Origin: Bacillota bacterium
GTDB lineage: Bacteria > Bacillota > Sulfobacillia > Sulfobacillales > Sulfobacillaceae
DNA length: 8,597 bases
Reading direction: 5' to 3'
Assembly: GCA_021820675.1 (NCBI GenBank)
Contig: JAKADI010000047.1
Location: forward strand, 1 to 8,597
Shown here in pieces: positions 1 through 4,294 of the stretch. Within the stretch, counting starts at the first letter, position 1; every line of letters begins with the position of its first letter. The notes beneath the pieces are model-generated. The model did not search any database and was not told the origin of the DNA. It was given only the letters and a program-made list of their open reading frames with translations. The position numbers and the translations under genes were made by a program.

Positions 1-28
1 AGGACGCACGAGTCGGCACTTTCATCAT
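1..28 (-). CDS. 5' end of an unidentified gene running off the left edge
   Basis: On the minus strand a textbook ribosome binding site (AAGGAGGCG, positions 40-32) sits 5 nt before an ATG at 28-26, followed directly by a second in-frame ATG at 25-23 (8 nt from GGAGG). Only nine codons lie in the window (M-M-K-V-P-T-R-A-S), so nothing can be said about function. An extended -10 element about 55 nt upstream on the same strand (88-80) supports transcription. The gene is divergent from the small ORF and promoter on the plus strand, an arrangement common for regulators and their targets. The strong SD spacing is the only real evidence. Confidence 0.5.
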
Positions 29-79
29 TTTCGCCTCCTTTCAAGTCTACAAACCAGAAAACACACGCAACTTATGTTA

Positions 80-88
80 ATTATGTCA
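80..88 (-). promoter_or_regulatory. Extended -10 promoter for the leftward gene
   Basis: Read on the minus strand, positions 88-80 give TGACATAAT: a TGn extension followed by CATAAT, five of six matches to TATAAT. No good -35 lies 16-18 nt upstream, which extended -10 promoters tolerate. Transcription would start near 73 and leave a leader of about 45 nt before the ATG at 28. An alternative reading of the same bases as a -35 (TTGACA, 89-84) has no acceptable -10 at 17 nt. Confidence 0.35.
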
Positions 89-120
89 ATTCCATATCGC
101 CTGATTATTCGATTTTTAGT

Positions 121-129
121 TGATATGAT
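121..129 (+). promoter_or_regulatory. Extended -10 promoter, rightward, divergent
   Basis: TGATATGAT gives a TGn extension plus TATGAT (5/6 to consensus). The -35 region is poor. Start of transcription would fall near 136, about 70 nt before the small ORF at 207. It is divergent from the extended -10 at 80-88, so both may be controlled from the AT-rich stretch between them. Confidence 0.35.
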
Positions 130-206
130 AAGTTCAGCTTCATTATTAAGGATTAAGGAAAAAACATCGCTGTGGGAATCATGAGCCTGCACAAAAGGAT
201 TATTCT

Positions 207-320
207 ATGAGACGTCACTTATCTGATGACGATTGTGCGAAAGGGCACTCTAAGATGCAGGGCAATGCCCTATATGTGCCAATCGGCATTGAGTCAAGTG
301 GTCGCCCTTATCTTATATAA
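207..320 (+). CDS. Possible small ORF, 37 aa, unknown
   Basis: ATG at 207 is preceded by AAAGGA with 7 nt spacing and lies about 70 nt downstream of the extended -10 at 121-129. The 37-residue product begins MRRHLSDDDC and ends SSGRPYLI. It is hydrophilic, has a single Cys, no membrane segment and no motif I recognise. Its stop codon lies inside the perfect palindrome at 306-327, and the coding stretch itself contains several small inverted repeats. The transcript may therefore be a structured leader or non-coding RNA rather than a message. Short length and lack of any family match keep confidence low. Confidence 0.22.
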   Translation: MRRHLSDDDCAKGHSKMQGNALYVPIGIESSGRPYLI

Positions 321-327
321 GATAAGG
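306..327. repeat. Perfect 22-bp palindrome (operator-like)
   Basis: The half-site CCTTATCTTAT (306-316) is followed with no spacer by its exact reverse complement (317-327). The inner 18 bp are A/T-rich with GATAAG ends. There is no T-run on either side, so it is not a terminator. A dimeric regulator site or a cruciform-forming element is more likely. It overlaps the stop of the small ORF at 207-320. Confidence 0.6.
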
Positions 328-356
328 CGGAATTGATTTGTGCGGCACAATTTTTC

Positions 357-401
357 CCACTCGGTGAGTGGTGAGTCGTTACAATCCGCAATCACTTGCG
401 G
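357..401. repeat. Two short hairpins flanking the tRNA fragment
   Basis: Two perfect 6-bp stems lie in tandem: CCACTC-GGT-GAGTGG at 357-371 and CCGCAA-TCAC-TTGCGG at 386-401. The second is followed at 409-414 by TTTTTT after nine intervening bases, too far for a convincing rho-independent terminator but possibly a weak one on the plus strand. They belong to a run of eight small inverted repeats between 259 and 509. Confidence 0.5.
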
Positions 402-417
402 TGTAAGGGTTTTTAAA

Positions 418-462
418 TGGTGTCCCCGGCAAAATTCGAACCTGCGATGCTGGGATTAGAAG
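418..462 (-). other. 3' half of tRNA-Arg(UCU); probable integration (att) site
   Basis: On the minus strand, positions 462-418 fit tRNA positions 32-76 exactly: anticodon loop CTTCTAA (anticodon UCU at 460-458), 3' anticodon strand TCCCA, five-base variable loop GCATC, T-arm GCAGG-TTCGAAT-TTTGC, acceptor strand CGGGGAC, discriminator A and encoded CCA. The bases upstream cannot supply the 5' half: the five before the loop (467-463, CAGTC) do not pair with TCCCA, and no GTCCCCG acceptor strand occurs within the next 80 nt. Two G-U pairs weaken the T-stem. A tRNA broken in the anticodon loop with its 3' half kept is the usual attB/attP core of tyrosine integrases that target tRNA genes. No integrase lies in the window. 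It could alternatively be a simple tRNA pseudogene. Confidence 0.65.
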
Positions 463-466
463 GACT

Positions 467-509
467 GCAACCCAAGTGTTGCGCCGATGCTTATGCATCC
501 CTTATAGGG
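467..509. repeat. Three back-to-back inverted repeats beside the att-like site
   Basis: GCAAC-CCAAGT-GTTGC (467-482), GATGC-TTAT-GCATC (486-499) and CCCT-TAT-AGGG (499-509) follow one another with almost no spacing, beginning 4 nt after the break in the tRNA. All arms are perfect. This could be arm-binding sequence for a recombinase or a folded single-strand structure. Confidence 0.45.
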
Positions 510-605
510 CAATTGGTTCTCGCTCTAACGTCTACGCCGTCGTTGCCAAAAACCGAATACATCGGCTCGTGGTAACGCCTCGCGACCTCCCACCCAAAAC
601 CCGGT

Positions 606-799
606 TCTCGTAGCTTGCCCTCGTGGAGACCGACCGGAATTCTCATGCACACCATCCGCTATTTTGAGAAGCCTGGCCTCGGACACCCTCAACCCGCGCG
701 CCGACCACACACAATGAACCCGGACAGTGAGCGCGCTTAGATGACCGTATAGAGAAGGCCTTAATCTACCGAGGAATTCGCCCACATATCCGTGTACGA
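606..799 (+). pseudogene. Remnant of a MerR-family transcriptional regulator
   Basis: The plus-strand frame through 606-740 reads SLPSWRPTGILMHTIRYFEKPGL, split here as SLPSWRPTGIL then MHTIRYFEKPGL. This follows the MerR-family winged-helix pattern (ELARRTGVSVHTIRYYEKxGLL) residue for residue over the TG...HTIRYxEK.GL core, then PQPARRP as in PPPARRP. The frame stops at 738-740. In the +2 frame further on (about 755-799), RIEKALIYRGIR resembles the next MerR stretch (xIERLRFIRRAR), implying a frameshift plus stops. No start or ribosome binding site remains and the dimerisation and metal-binding C-terminus is missing. MerR proteins such as CueR often control copper ATPases, so this may be a lost regulator of a metal operon, but the link to the downstream copper genes is inference. 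Confidence 0.55.
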
Positions 800-820
800 A
801 TTAAACCGTGTGTTTAAGTG

Positions 821-860
821 CATACTTACATGTGTTCTCGCATACGATATGTGTTAGAAT
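821..860 (+). promoter_or_regulatory. Promoter and tandem operator-like repeats of the toxin-antitoxin operon
   Basis: Extended -10 TGTTAGAAT (852-860; TAGAAT is 5/6) would start transcription near 867, 31 nt before the antitoxin ATG. Two direct repeats overlap it: CATAC-TTAC-ATGTGTT (821-836) and CATAC-GAT-ATGTGTT (841-855), offset by 19-20 bp, two helical turns. Type II antitoxins usually repress their own promoter through such repeats, so this is a natural operator candidate. The -35 region is weak. Confidence 0.5.
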
Positions 861-897
861 GGAGGTGATCAGAGTGGAACGAAAGGAGCGAGTAACA

Positions 898-1269
898 ATG
901 GCAACCGACCTCTTGAAGGATGTCGACGTTGTTCTTGGCGGATTCGAGTTAGGAAGCCACATCGGAATCACCGATCTACAACGCAGCACGGATTGGCGCC
1001 AACGTTTCGCTGCCTCCAAAATGGTTGAGATTTTGGACCGAAATCAACCCTTTGCAGTAATGTTGAAGCCAGAAATCTTTGATGCTGTCCGTAAGTACAT
1101 TGCTGTACTCGAACGACAACTCGAGGAGCTGCAAGTCGAAGTTCTATTCACCCAACGCACCGAAGAACGGATGAATTGGACAACGGGAGACGATCTGAAA
1201 CAAAAAGCCCAGGAAAGCTTCCGCTATCGGAAGGAATTGATCAGAGGGCTTCTGGATGGCGATCAGTGA
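898..1269 (+). CDS. Antitoxin-like protein (Phd/YefM-type), first gene of a toxin-antitoxin pair
   Basis: I chose the ATG at 898 because AAAGGAG ends six bases before it and the promoter lies just upstream; the frame is open back to 808 but without a better start. The product has 123 residues. Residues 30-75 (STDWRQRFAAS..EILDRNQPFAVMLKPEIFDAVRKYI) follow the Phd/YefM pattern: a short helix, then 'pfaVmlkpe.fdav' and a long helix continuing as a coiled coil to about 86. Such antitoxins bind DNA with the N-terminal fold and neutralise the toxin with the C-terminal tail. Residues 88-123 form a charged tail longer than in typical Phd proteins (about 80-90 residues). The next gene starts inside this one (14-nt overlap), as expected for a coupled pair. 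Family assignment is from pattern recall, so moderate. Confidence 0.65.
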   Translation: MATDLLKDVDVVLGGFELGSHIGITDLQRSTDWRQRFAASKMVEILDRNQPFAVMLKPEIFDAVRKYIAVLERQLEELQVEVLFTQRTEERMNWTTGDDLKQKAQESFRYRKELIRGLLDGDQ

Positions 1270-1636
1270 TGCGCTGCTGCAGTTAGGGATTGAACAACTG
1301 TCCCAAATCGACGGAATATCCATGGATGCTGACCGATTGGTCGATGACGTCGTTCTCGTTGCCTATGTATTTGACGACCCTCAGCTGTTCTCGACCGCAA
1401 TCGCCAATGTTATCAACGCAATCAATCTGGTCGTACGTGAGCGGCGTATCGGTCCGGCGCTGGTAAACAACAAGGCCGGGTGGTGGTCTTACCACTTTCA
1501 AAGCCAAAGGACCCAGCGACATACCGCGGACATGCGTATTGTGTACCAAGATACCGGAACAACAATCCGCATTATGGGGTTCGGCCATCGATGGATACCA
1601 CAGGATCTATATGACCGACTTTCCCCGAAAAAATAA
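1256..1636 (+). CDS. RelE/ParE-like toxin, second gene of the pair
   Basis: The 126-residue product overlaps the antitoxin gene by 14 nt and has only a weak ribosome site (AGAGGG), so it is probably translated by coupling. The C-terminal third carries the RelE/ParE-fold signature: R94-I-V-Y97 on one strand, 'TTIRIMGFGHR' (102-112) on the next, then 'IPQDLYDRL' to the end, with H111, R112 and Y119 as candidate active or surface residues. The N-terminal 70 residues are mostly helical and longer than in minimal RelE toxins (about 90 residues), so part of it may be a separate extension. RelE-type toxins cleave mRNA on the ribosome and ParE types poison gyrase; the sequence does not decide between them. 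A terminator follows two bases after the stop. No lesions are seen and the pair looks functional. Confidence 0.65.
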   Translation: MAISDALLQLGIEQLSQIDGISMDADRLVDDVVLVAYVFDDPQLFSTAIANVINAINLVVRERRIGPALVNNKAGWWSYHFQSQRTQRHTADMRIVYQDTGTTIRIMGFGHRWIPQDLYDRLSPKK

Positions 1637-1637
1637 C

Positions 1638-1665
1638 GCCTTCTGCCACAAGAGGGCCTTTTTTT
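1638..1665 (+). terminator. Rho-independent terminator of the toxin-antitoxin operon
   Basis: Stem GCCTTCT (1638-1644) pairs with AGAGGGC (1651-1657) through seven pairs including one G-U, with loop GCCACA. It is followed by C and seven Ts (1659-1665). It starts two bases after the toxin stop codon. Confidence 0.85.
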
Positions 1666-1671
1666 ATAGTC

Positions 1672-1851
1672 TACAAGGCCATTGAGATGTCCTTCGCGAA
1701 GTTGTCCAAGCAACTCTTGCACGGGATCCGGGTGGACTCACGCAAGGAGCTAGAACGACGCATTCGCGCCTATCTGGGCGGGCTTAATGAAGTTCCGGTC
1801 CCGTTTCGGTGGCGGTGGAAGTCGGATGCTGACGATGCGCACGTTATTTAG
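1672..1851 (+). pseudogene. C-terminal stub of an IS630-family transposase
   Basis: The frame from 1672 to the stop TAG at 1849-1851 encodes a fragment reading KAIEMSFAKLSKQLLHGIRV, then SRKELERRIRAYLGGLNEVP and VPFRWRWK. This is the C-terminal end of IS630/Tc1-like DDE transposases ('NLIExFFSKLxRxLLxGIRV..S..EL...I..YI...N..PxPFxWK'). The Glu at 1684-1686 in 'AIEMSF' corresponds to the catalytic third acidic residue. The upstream two Asp residues and all of the N-terminal helix-turn-helix are absent, since the frame abuts the terminator at 1638-1665. The fragment is therefore a dead remnant joined to the end of the toxin-antitoxin unit. No terminal inverted repeats could be identified. The ATG at 1687 would give 54 residues but is not a meaningful start. 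Confidence 0.7.
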
Positions 1852-2425
1852 GAATGGCCATACTAGTTCTGTTGTTATTGATTGATCTTGTAGTCATTGC
1901 GGCCCATCATTCAGCACGTAAAGTATCATACGGGTTTGCCAAGGTTCTCCCTCCCAGAGCAGGCATGTGGGGAAGTAGAAAATCGGCTATGGGATGGGAA
2001 GGACCGCGAGAGCGCATCCATCACGTCGCTCCGGTGACCTGCAACCCTGATGCACCAAGGGCTTTCGGATCGCCAGACGTCTACACCCCAGATATATCGC
2101 CTCGTGGTGCCGGATGAGTTCCTCCGAATGGACATAGCCCGAAAGCTCGCCACGCCCTCTAAACCAAGATTACGACCCATAACAAAATCGATATCCATGG
2201 CAGTTTTACCATACCACTCAGTGTTTTGTCTGGTTCTTGGACCACGCGGGAATATGCCCGATGTCCGATGATTCGCTGACCAATGACGTAAGCGAGGACG
2301 TCAATGAGTCATCCCATGAGAACGGCAATTTCCGGTTACGATTAACTACACTAAATCTGATATCCTCTTCCCCATGGTCATAACCATTTACCAGTTCCTA
2401 GGGACGAGCTCATGATAGCCGGAAC
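1852..2425. other. 574 bp without a convincing gene
   Basis: Two plus-strand frames are open here (1854-2117, with a hydrophobic first 18 residues; and 2050-2271), plus a minus-strand one (1926-2198). None has a ribosome binding site or a motif I recognise, and they overlap one another. The stretch most likely is decayed mobile-element DNA continuing from the transposase stub. Two inverted repeats are present: CA.TGACGT-AAGCGAGG-ACGTCA.TG (2281-2306) and ATGGT-CATA-ACCAT (2374-2387). Confidence 0.45.
2281..2306. repeat. Inverted repeat upstream of the copper operon
   Basis: Arms TGACGT (2284-2289) and ACGTCA (2298-2303) are perfect, with an 8-nt loop. After one A-A mismatch the stem continues two more pairs (CA/TG). 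There is no T-run, so it reads as a protein-binding site or a leftover structure rather than a terminator. Confidence 0.4.
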
Positions 2426-2428
2426 TTG

Positions 2429-2441
2429 CGTTATAATAACG
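2429..2441 (+). promoter_or_regulatory. Promoter -10 sitting inside a perfect dyad, copper operon
   Basis: TATAAT (2432-2437) is a perfect -10 consensus and is centred in the palindrome CGTTAT-A-ATAACG (2429-2441). No good -35 is seen 16-20 nt upstream (2409-2414 reads CTCATG), suggesting either an activator or a weak promoter. A repressor bound to the dyad would block the -10 directly. Transcription would begin near 2444, which rules out the TTG at 2426 as the start of the next gene. Confidence 0.45.
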
Positions 2442-2494
2442 GGAAGAAGTGCGGGATCTTTTTATCTGTACGGAATAATCTTGTGGCAAAGGAG

Positions 2495-2950
2495 ATGGCC
2501 GCTACGGCGTCCAGGAGATTATCACCGGGTATGGTCATTATGGCAATGGTCTTAACCGTAATATTCCCCATTTTAACCGCAGGTTGCAGTCAAAATGCCA
2601 CACCAAGCTCTCCGACAAAAGGAAAAATGACGGCCTTAGTGGGTTCTTCCGGTATGAAAATGATCCTCACATACCAGCCGAATCCTCCTATCGCCTTAAA
2701 GCCTTTTCATGCCCAAGTACATCTGGCATCAACCAAGGGGCAGCCTGTAACCCATGCTCAGGTGACCATGTACTGGAAGATGGTCGACATGAACATGCCA
2801 GCCCAAAAGGTTGATTTCAAAAATGATGGGGCTGGGAATTACCATGGACACGCGATATTTTTTATGGCAGGTCCATGGAAACTCACCACCGATATCATAA
2901 CACAGGGAAAAACGCTGAAGGAGTCATTGACCGTTCATGTCAGCAATTAA
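2495..2950 (+). CDS. YtkA/FixH-like lipoprotein, first gene of the copper module
   Basis: From ATG 2495 the product has 151 residues. A basic start (RR), a hydrophobic stretch at 13-28 and ILTAGC give a lipoprotein signal with Cys31 as the lipid-attachment site, so the mature protein is anchored outside the membrane. Residues 55-148 form a YtkA/FixH-like beta domain: 'PPIALKPFHAQVHL' , 'V.YWKMVDMNMPAQ' (Met96, 99, 101), 'GNYHGHAIFFMAGPWKLTTDI'. Such domains occur beside copper and cytochrome oxidase assembly genes; the Met and His residues (H72, H76, H118, H120) could bind copper, which is inference. The start is uncertain: GTG 2483 and ATG 2531 are alternatives. AAAGGAG at 2488-2494 abuts ATG 2495 too closely, and AGGAG at 2513-2517 is 13 nt before ATG 2531. 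The end overlaps the next gene by 14 nt. Confidence 0.75.
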   Translation: MAATASRRLSPGMVIMAMVLTVIFPILTAGCSQNATPSSPTKGKMTALVGSSGMKMILTYQPNPPIALKPFHAQVHLASTKGQPVTHAQVTMYWKMVDMNMPAQKVDFKNDGAGNYHGHAIFFMAGPWKLTTDIITQGKTLKESLTVHVSN

Positions 2951-3524
2951 TACCGGTTCCCCCATCCAAAATCGTGTGTCCCGCGAGAAGATGATGCGCA
3001 GCATCCGAAAAAAGAACTGGCGTTATCTGGCCTTGGTTATCTCCTTACTCGGCTATACAATCGCCGTCTCGGCTCATATCCAGTATCTTAGTAATCTGGC
3101 GGATCAAAGAGGGTGTGTCGACAACCATGCCGTCCAATACACTGCCATTTTACTCACAGGCGTCTTAGGAGGGTTAGCCCTGGGTCCTTGGGTCTTAAGG
3201 TGGTCGGCGAGTGCGATGAAGGCCTTGATACCGGATACGTCGGATAATATCCGATACCGCCGTATTAAAGCCCTATCAGTAACGTTTATTTTATTAGGCA
3301 TGGCCGTCGATTTTATTTGGATTATCCCAGCGCTAAACGTATTCATCGACCATCACATTCCGTTGCTCGTGGAAGTCGATTTAATTCTTTATCTCATGGG
3401 GGCCATCGCGGGATCGTCCTGGTACATTATTTTGGACCGGCAATCGTGGTTGGGGCTGCTTGTGACCCCGGCCATGGCCCTGATGATTATCGGCAGCGTG
3501 CTAGCCGGCCACGGCTGGTGCTGA
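2937..3524 (+). CDS. Unrecognised five-helix membrane protein
   Basis: The 195-residue product overlaps the lipoprotein gene by 14 nt. AAGGAG lies 13 nt before its ATG, so translation is probably coupled; ATG 2988 or 2991 would shorten it by 17-18 residues and also keep all helices. Predicted membrane segments lie at about 29-49, 66-88, 111-131, 139-166 and 171-190. A basic N-terminus (REKMMRSIRKKNWR) suggests the start is cytoplasmic. Charged or metal-capable residues within or next to helices include H47, C60, H64, D125, H139, H140, E146 and D148. I do not recognise the family. Its position between a YtkA-like lipoprotein and a SafE-like protein plus a copper ATPase suggests a role in copper handling or oxidase assembly, but nothing in the sequence proves it. 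Confidence 0.8.
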   Translation: MSAINTGSPIQNRVSREKMMRSIRKKNWRYLALVISLLGYTIAVSAHIQYLSNLADQRGCVDNHAVQYTAILLTGVLGGLALGPWVLRWSASAMKALIPDTSDNIRYRRIKALSVTFILLGMAVDFIWIIPALNVFIDHHIPLLVEVDLILYLMGAIAGSSWYIILDRQSWLGLLVTPAMALMIIGSVLAGHGWC

Positions 3525-3643
3525 TGCACTCTGGCTTTTCCAGGCCGTCTTTTCATCTTCGAATCGAAGCCCTGAGGATGAGGAAAAAGGGGGCGAATTG
3601 ATGTAGTGTGGGGGCACTATTACTGTGGGCTTGAGACGCCGGG

Positions 3644-4294
3644 TTGTTGCAAGGCTTTTTACACTGTGCGGGGATGTGCAGTCGGTTCTTATCGGCTTTT
3701 AGCGTGTCCTTTCGCAATCAAACCGAAGGAGCTTCGCATCCTCCCCATCAAGTTATTATGAGCCATTTGGCGCATAATATCGGGAGAATTTTATCATTTA
3801 CGGTATTAGGCGCCATCTTTGGCGCGTTGGGACACTTTGTCAACACAGCTGGCCACGCCACCGGACTGGACGCGTTGGCCGGAATTGCCGGGGGGATCAT
3901 GATGCTTCTAGGGGCTGGGGATGAACTCAAAACCGGTCACGCGGTAAAGAAAACGTTCCACAAGTTGATCACTGTTCGCAACCCCAGAGCAGCCTTTGTG
4001 GTGGGGGCCAGCTTGGACATTCATCCCTGTGGTTTAATTTTTGCCTTGCTCTTGTCGGCCACGGCTACAGCCTCGCCCATGTCCGGAGCGCTCGTCTTAC
4101 TGGCCTTCGGTATTGGTACGAGTCCCGATCTGCTTAGTGTGGCCGTGGCTGGGTGGTATGGAAGCAAAAGGCTTAAAGGGCGGAATTTTTCGTACGTGGA
4201 CGCCAGCTTGATTGCTCTCAGCGGAATGGCGTTTCTCGTGCGAGGTCTTTCGGTCAATGGCTGGATTCCGGAGGTCAACCCATGGCTGTTTTAA
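3644..4294 (+). CDS. TauE/SafE (DsbD_2/UreH-like) membrane protein, start region damaged
   Basis: From TTG 3644 the product has 216 residues. H7-C8-A-G-M11-C12 matches the SLHCxGMC signature near the N-terminus of the SafE/DsbD_2 group. 'NIGRILSFTVLGAIFGALG' (45-63), 'DIHPCGLIFALLLSA' (125-139) and 'GALVLLAFGIGTSPDLL' (148-164) match the family's later helices. About six membrane segments are present. These proteins are often found next to FixI/CcoI copper ATPases; the HCxGMC cysteines could handle Cu(I). The start is odd. The expected first residues are encoded in the same frame upstream (VGALLLWA, 3608-3631) but are cut off by TGA at 3632-3634. The only well-placed ribosome site (AAGGGGG, 7 nt) serves ATG 3601, which is one base out of frame and followed by TAG. 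The gene is thus either N-terminally truncated, a pseudogene, or mis-sequenced. It overlaps the ATPase gene by 13 nt. Confidence 0.75.
   Translation: MLQGFLHCAGMCSRFLSAFSVSFRNQTEGASHPPHQVIMSHLAHNIGRILSFTVLGAIFGALGHFVNTAGHATGLDALAGIAGGIMMLLGAGDELKTGHAVKKTFHKLITVRNPRAAFVVGASLDIHPCGLIFALLLSATATASPMSGALVLLAFGIGTSPDLLSVAVAGWYGSKRLKGRNFSYVDASLIALSGMAFLVRGLSVNGWIPEVNPWLF

Noticed and set aside
525..785. 86-residue minus-strand open frame
   Set aside because: No ribosome binding site, Arg-rich low-complexity end, and it lies opposite the better-supported MerR remnant.
808..897. Longer form of the antitoxin starting at 808
   Set aside because: It would begin upstream of the promoter -10 and has no ribosome site, while ATG 898 has AAAGGAG at good spacing.
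801..1019. 72-residue minus-strand frame over the toxin-antitoxin promoter
   Set aside because: Runs antisense through the promoter and antitoxin start; Arg/Ser/Thr-rich shadow composition.
1854..2271. Open frames of 87 and 73 residues on the plus strand
   Set aside because: No ribosome sites, overlapping each other, no motif recognised; one starts with a hydrophobic run by chance of T-rich DNA.
2426..2494. Start of the lipoprotein gene at TTG 2426
   Set aside because: The TTG lies before the predicted transcription start (about 2444), and the lipoprotein signal needs only the later start codons.
3317..3601. 94-residue plus-strand frame bridging the membrane protein and SafE-like genes
   Set aside because: Mostly a frame shadow of the membrane protein; composition is His/Arg/Ser-rich and no motif is visible.
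3632..3634. In-frame TGA as a selenocysteine codon
   Set aside because: No reason for selenocysteine at this membrane-helix position, and a second lesion at the ATG nearby makes mutation or sequence error more likely.
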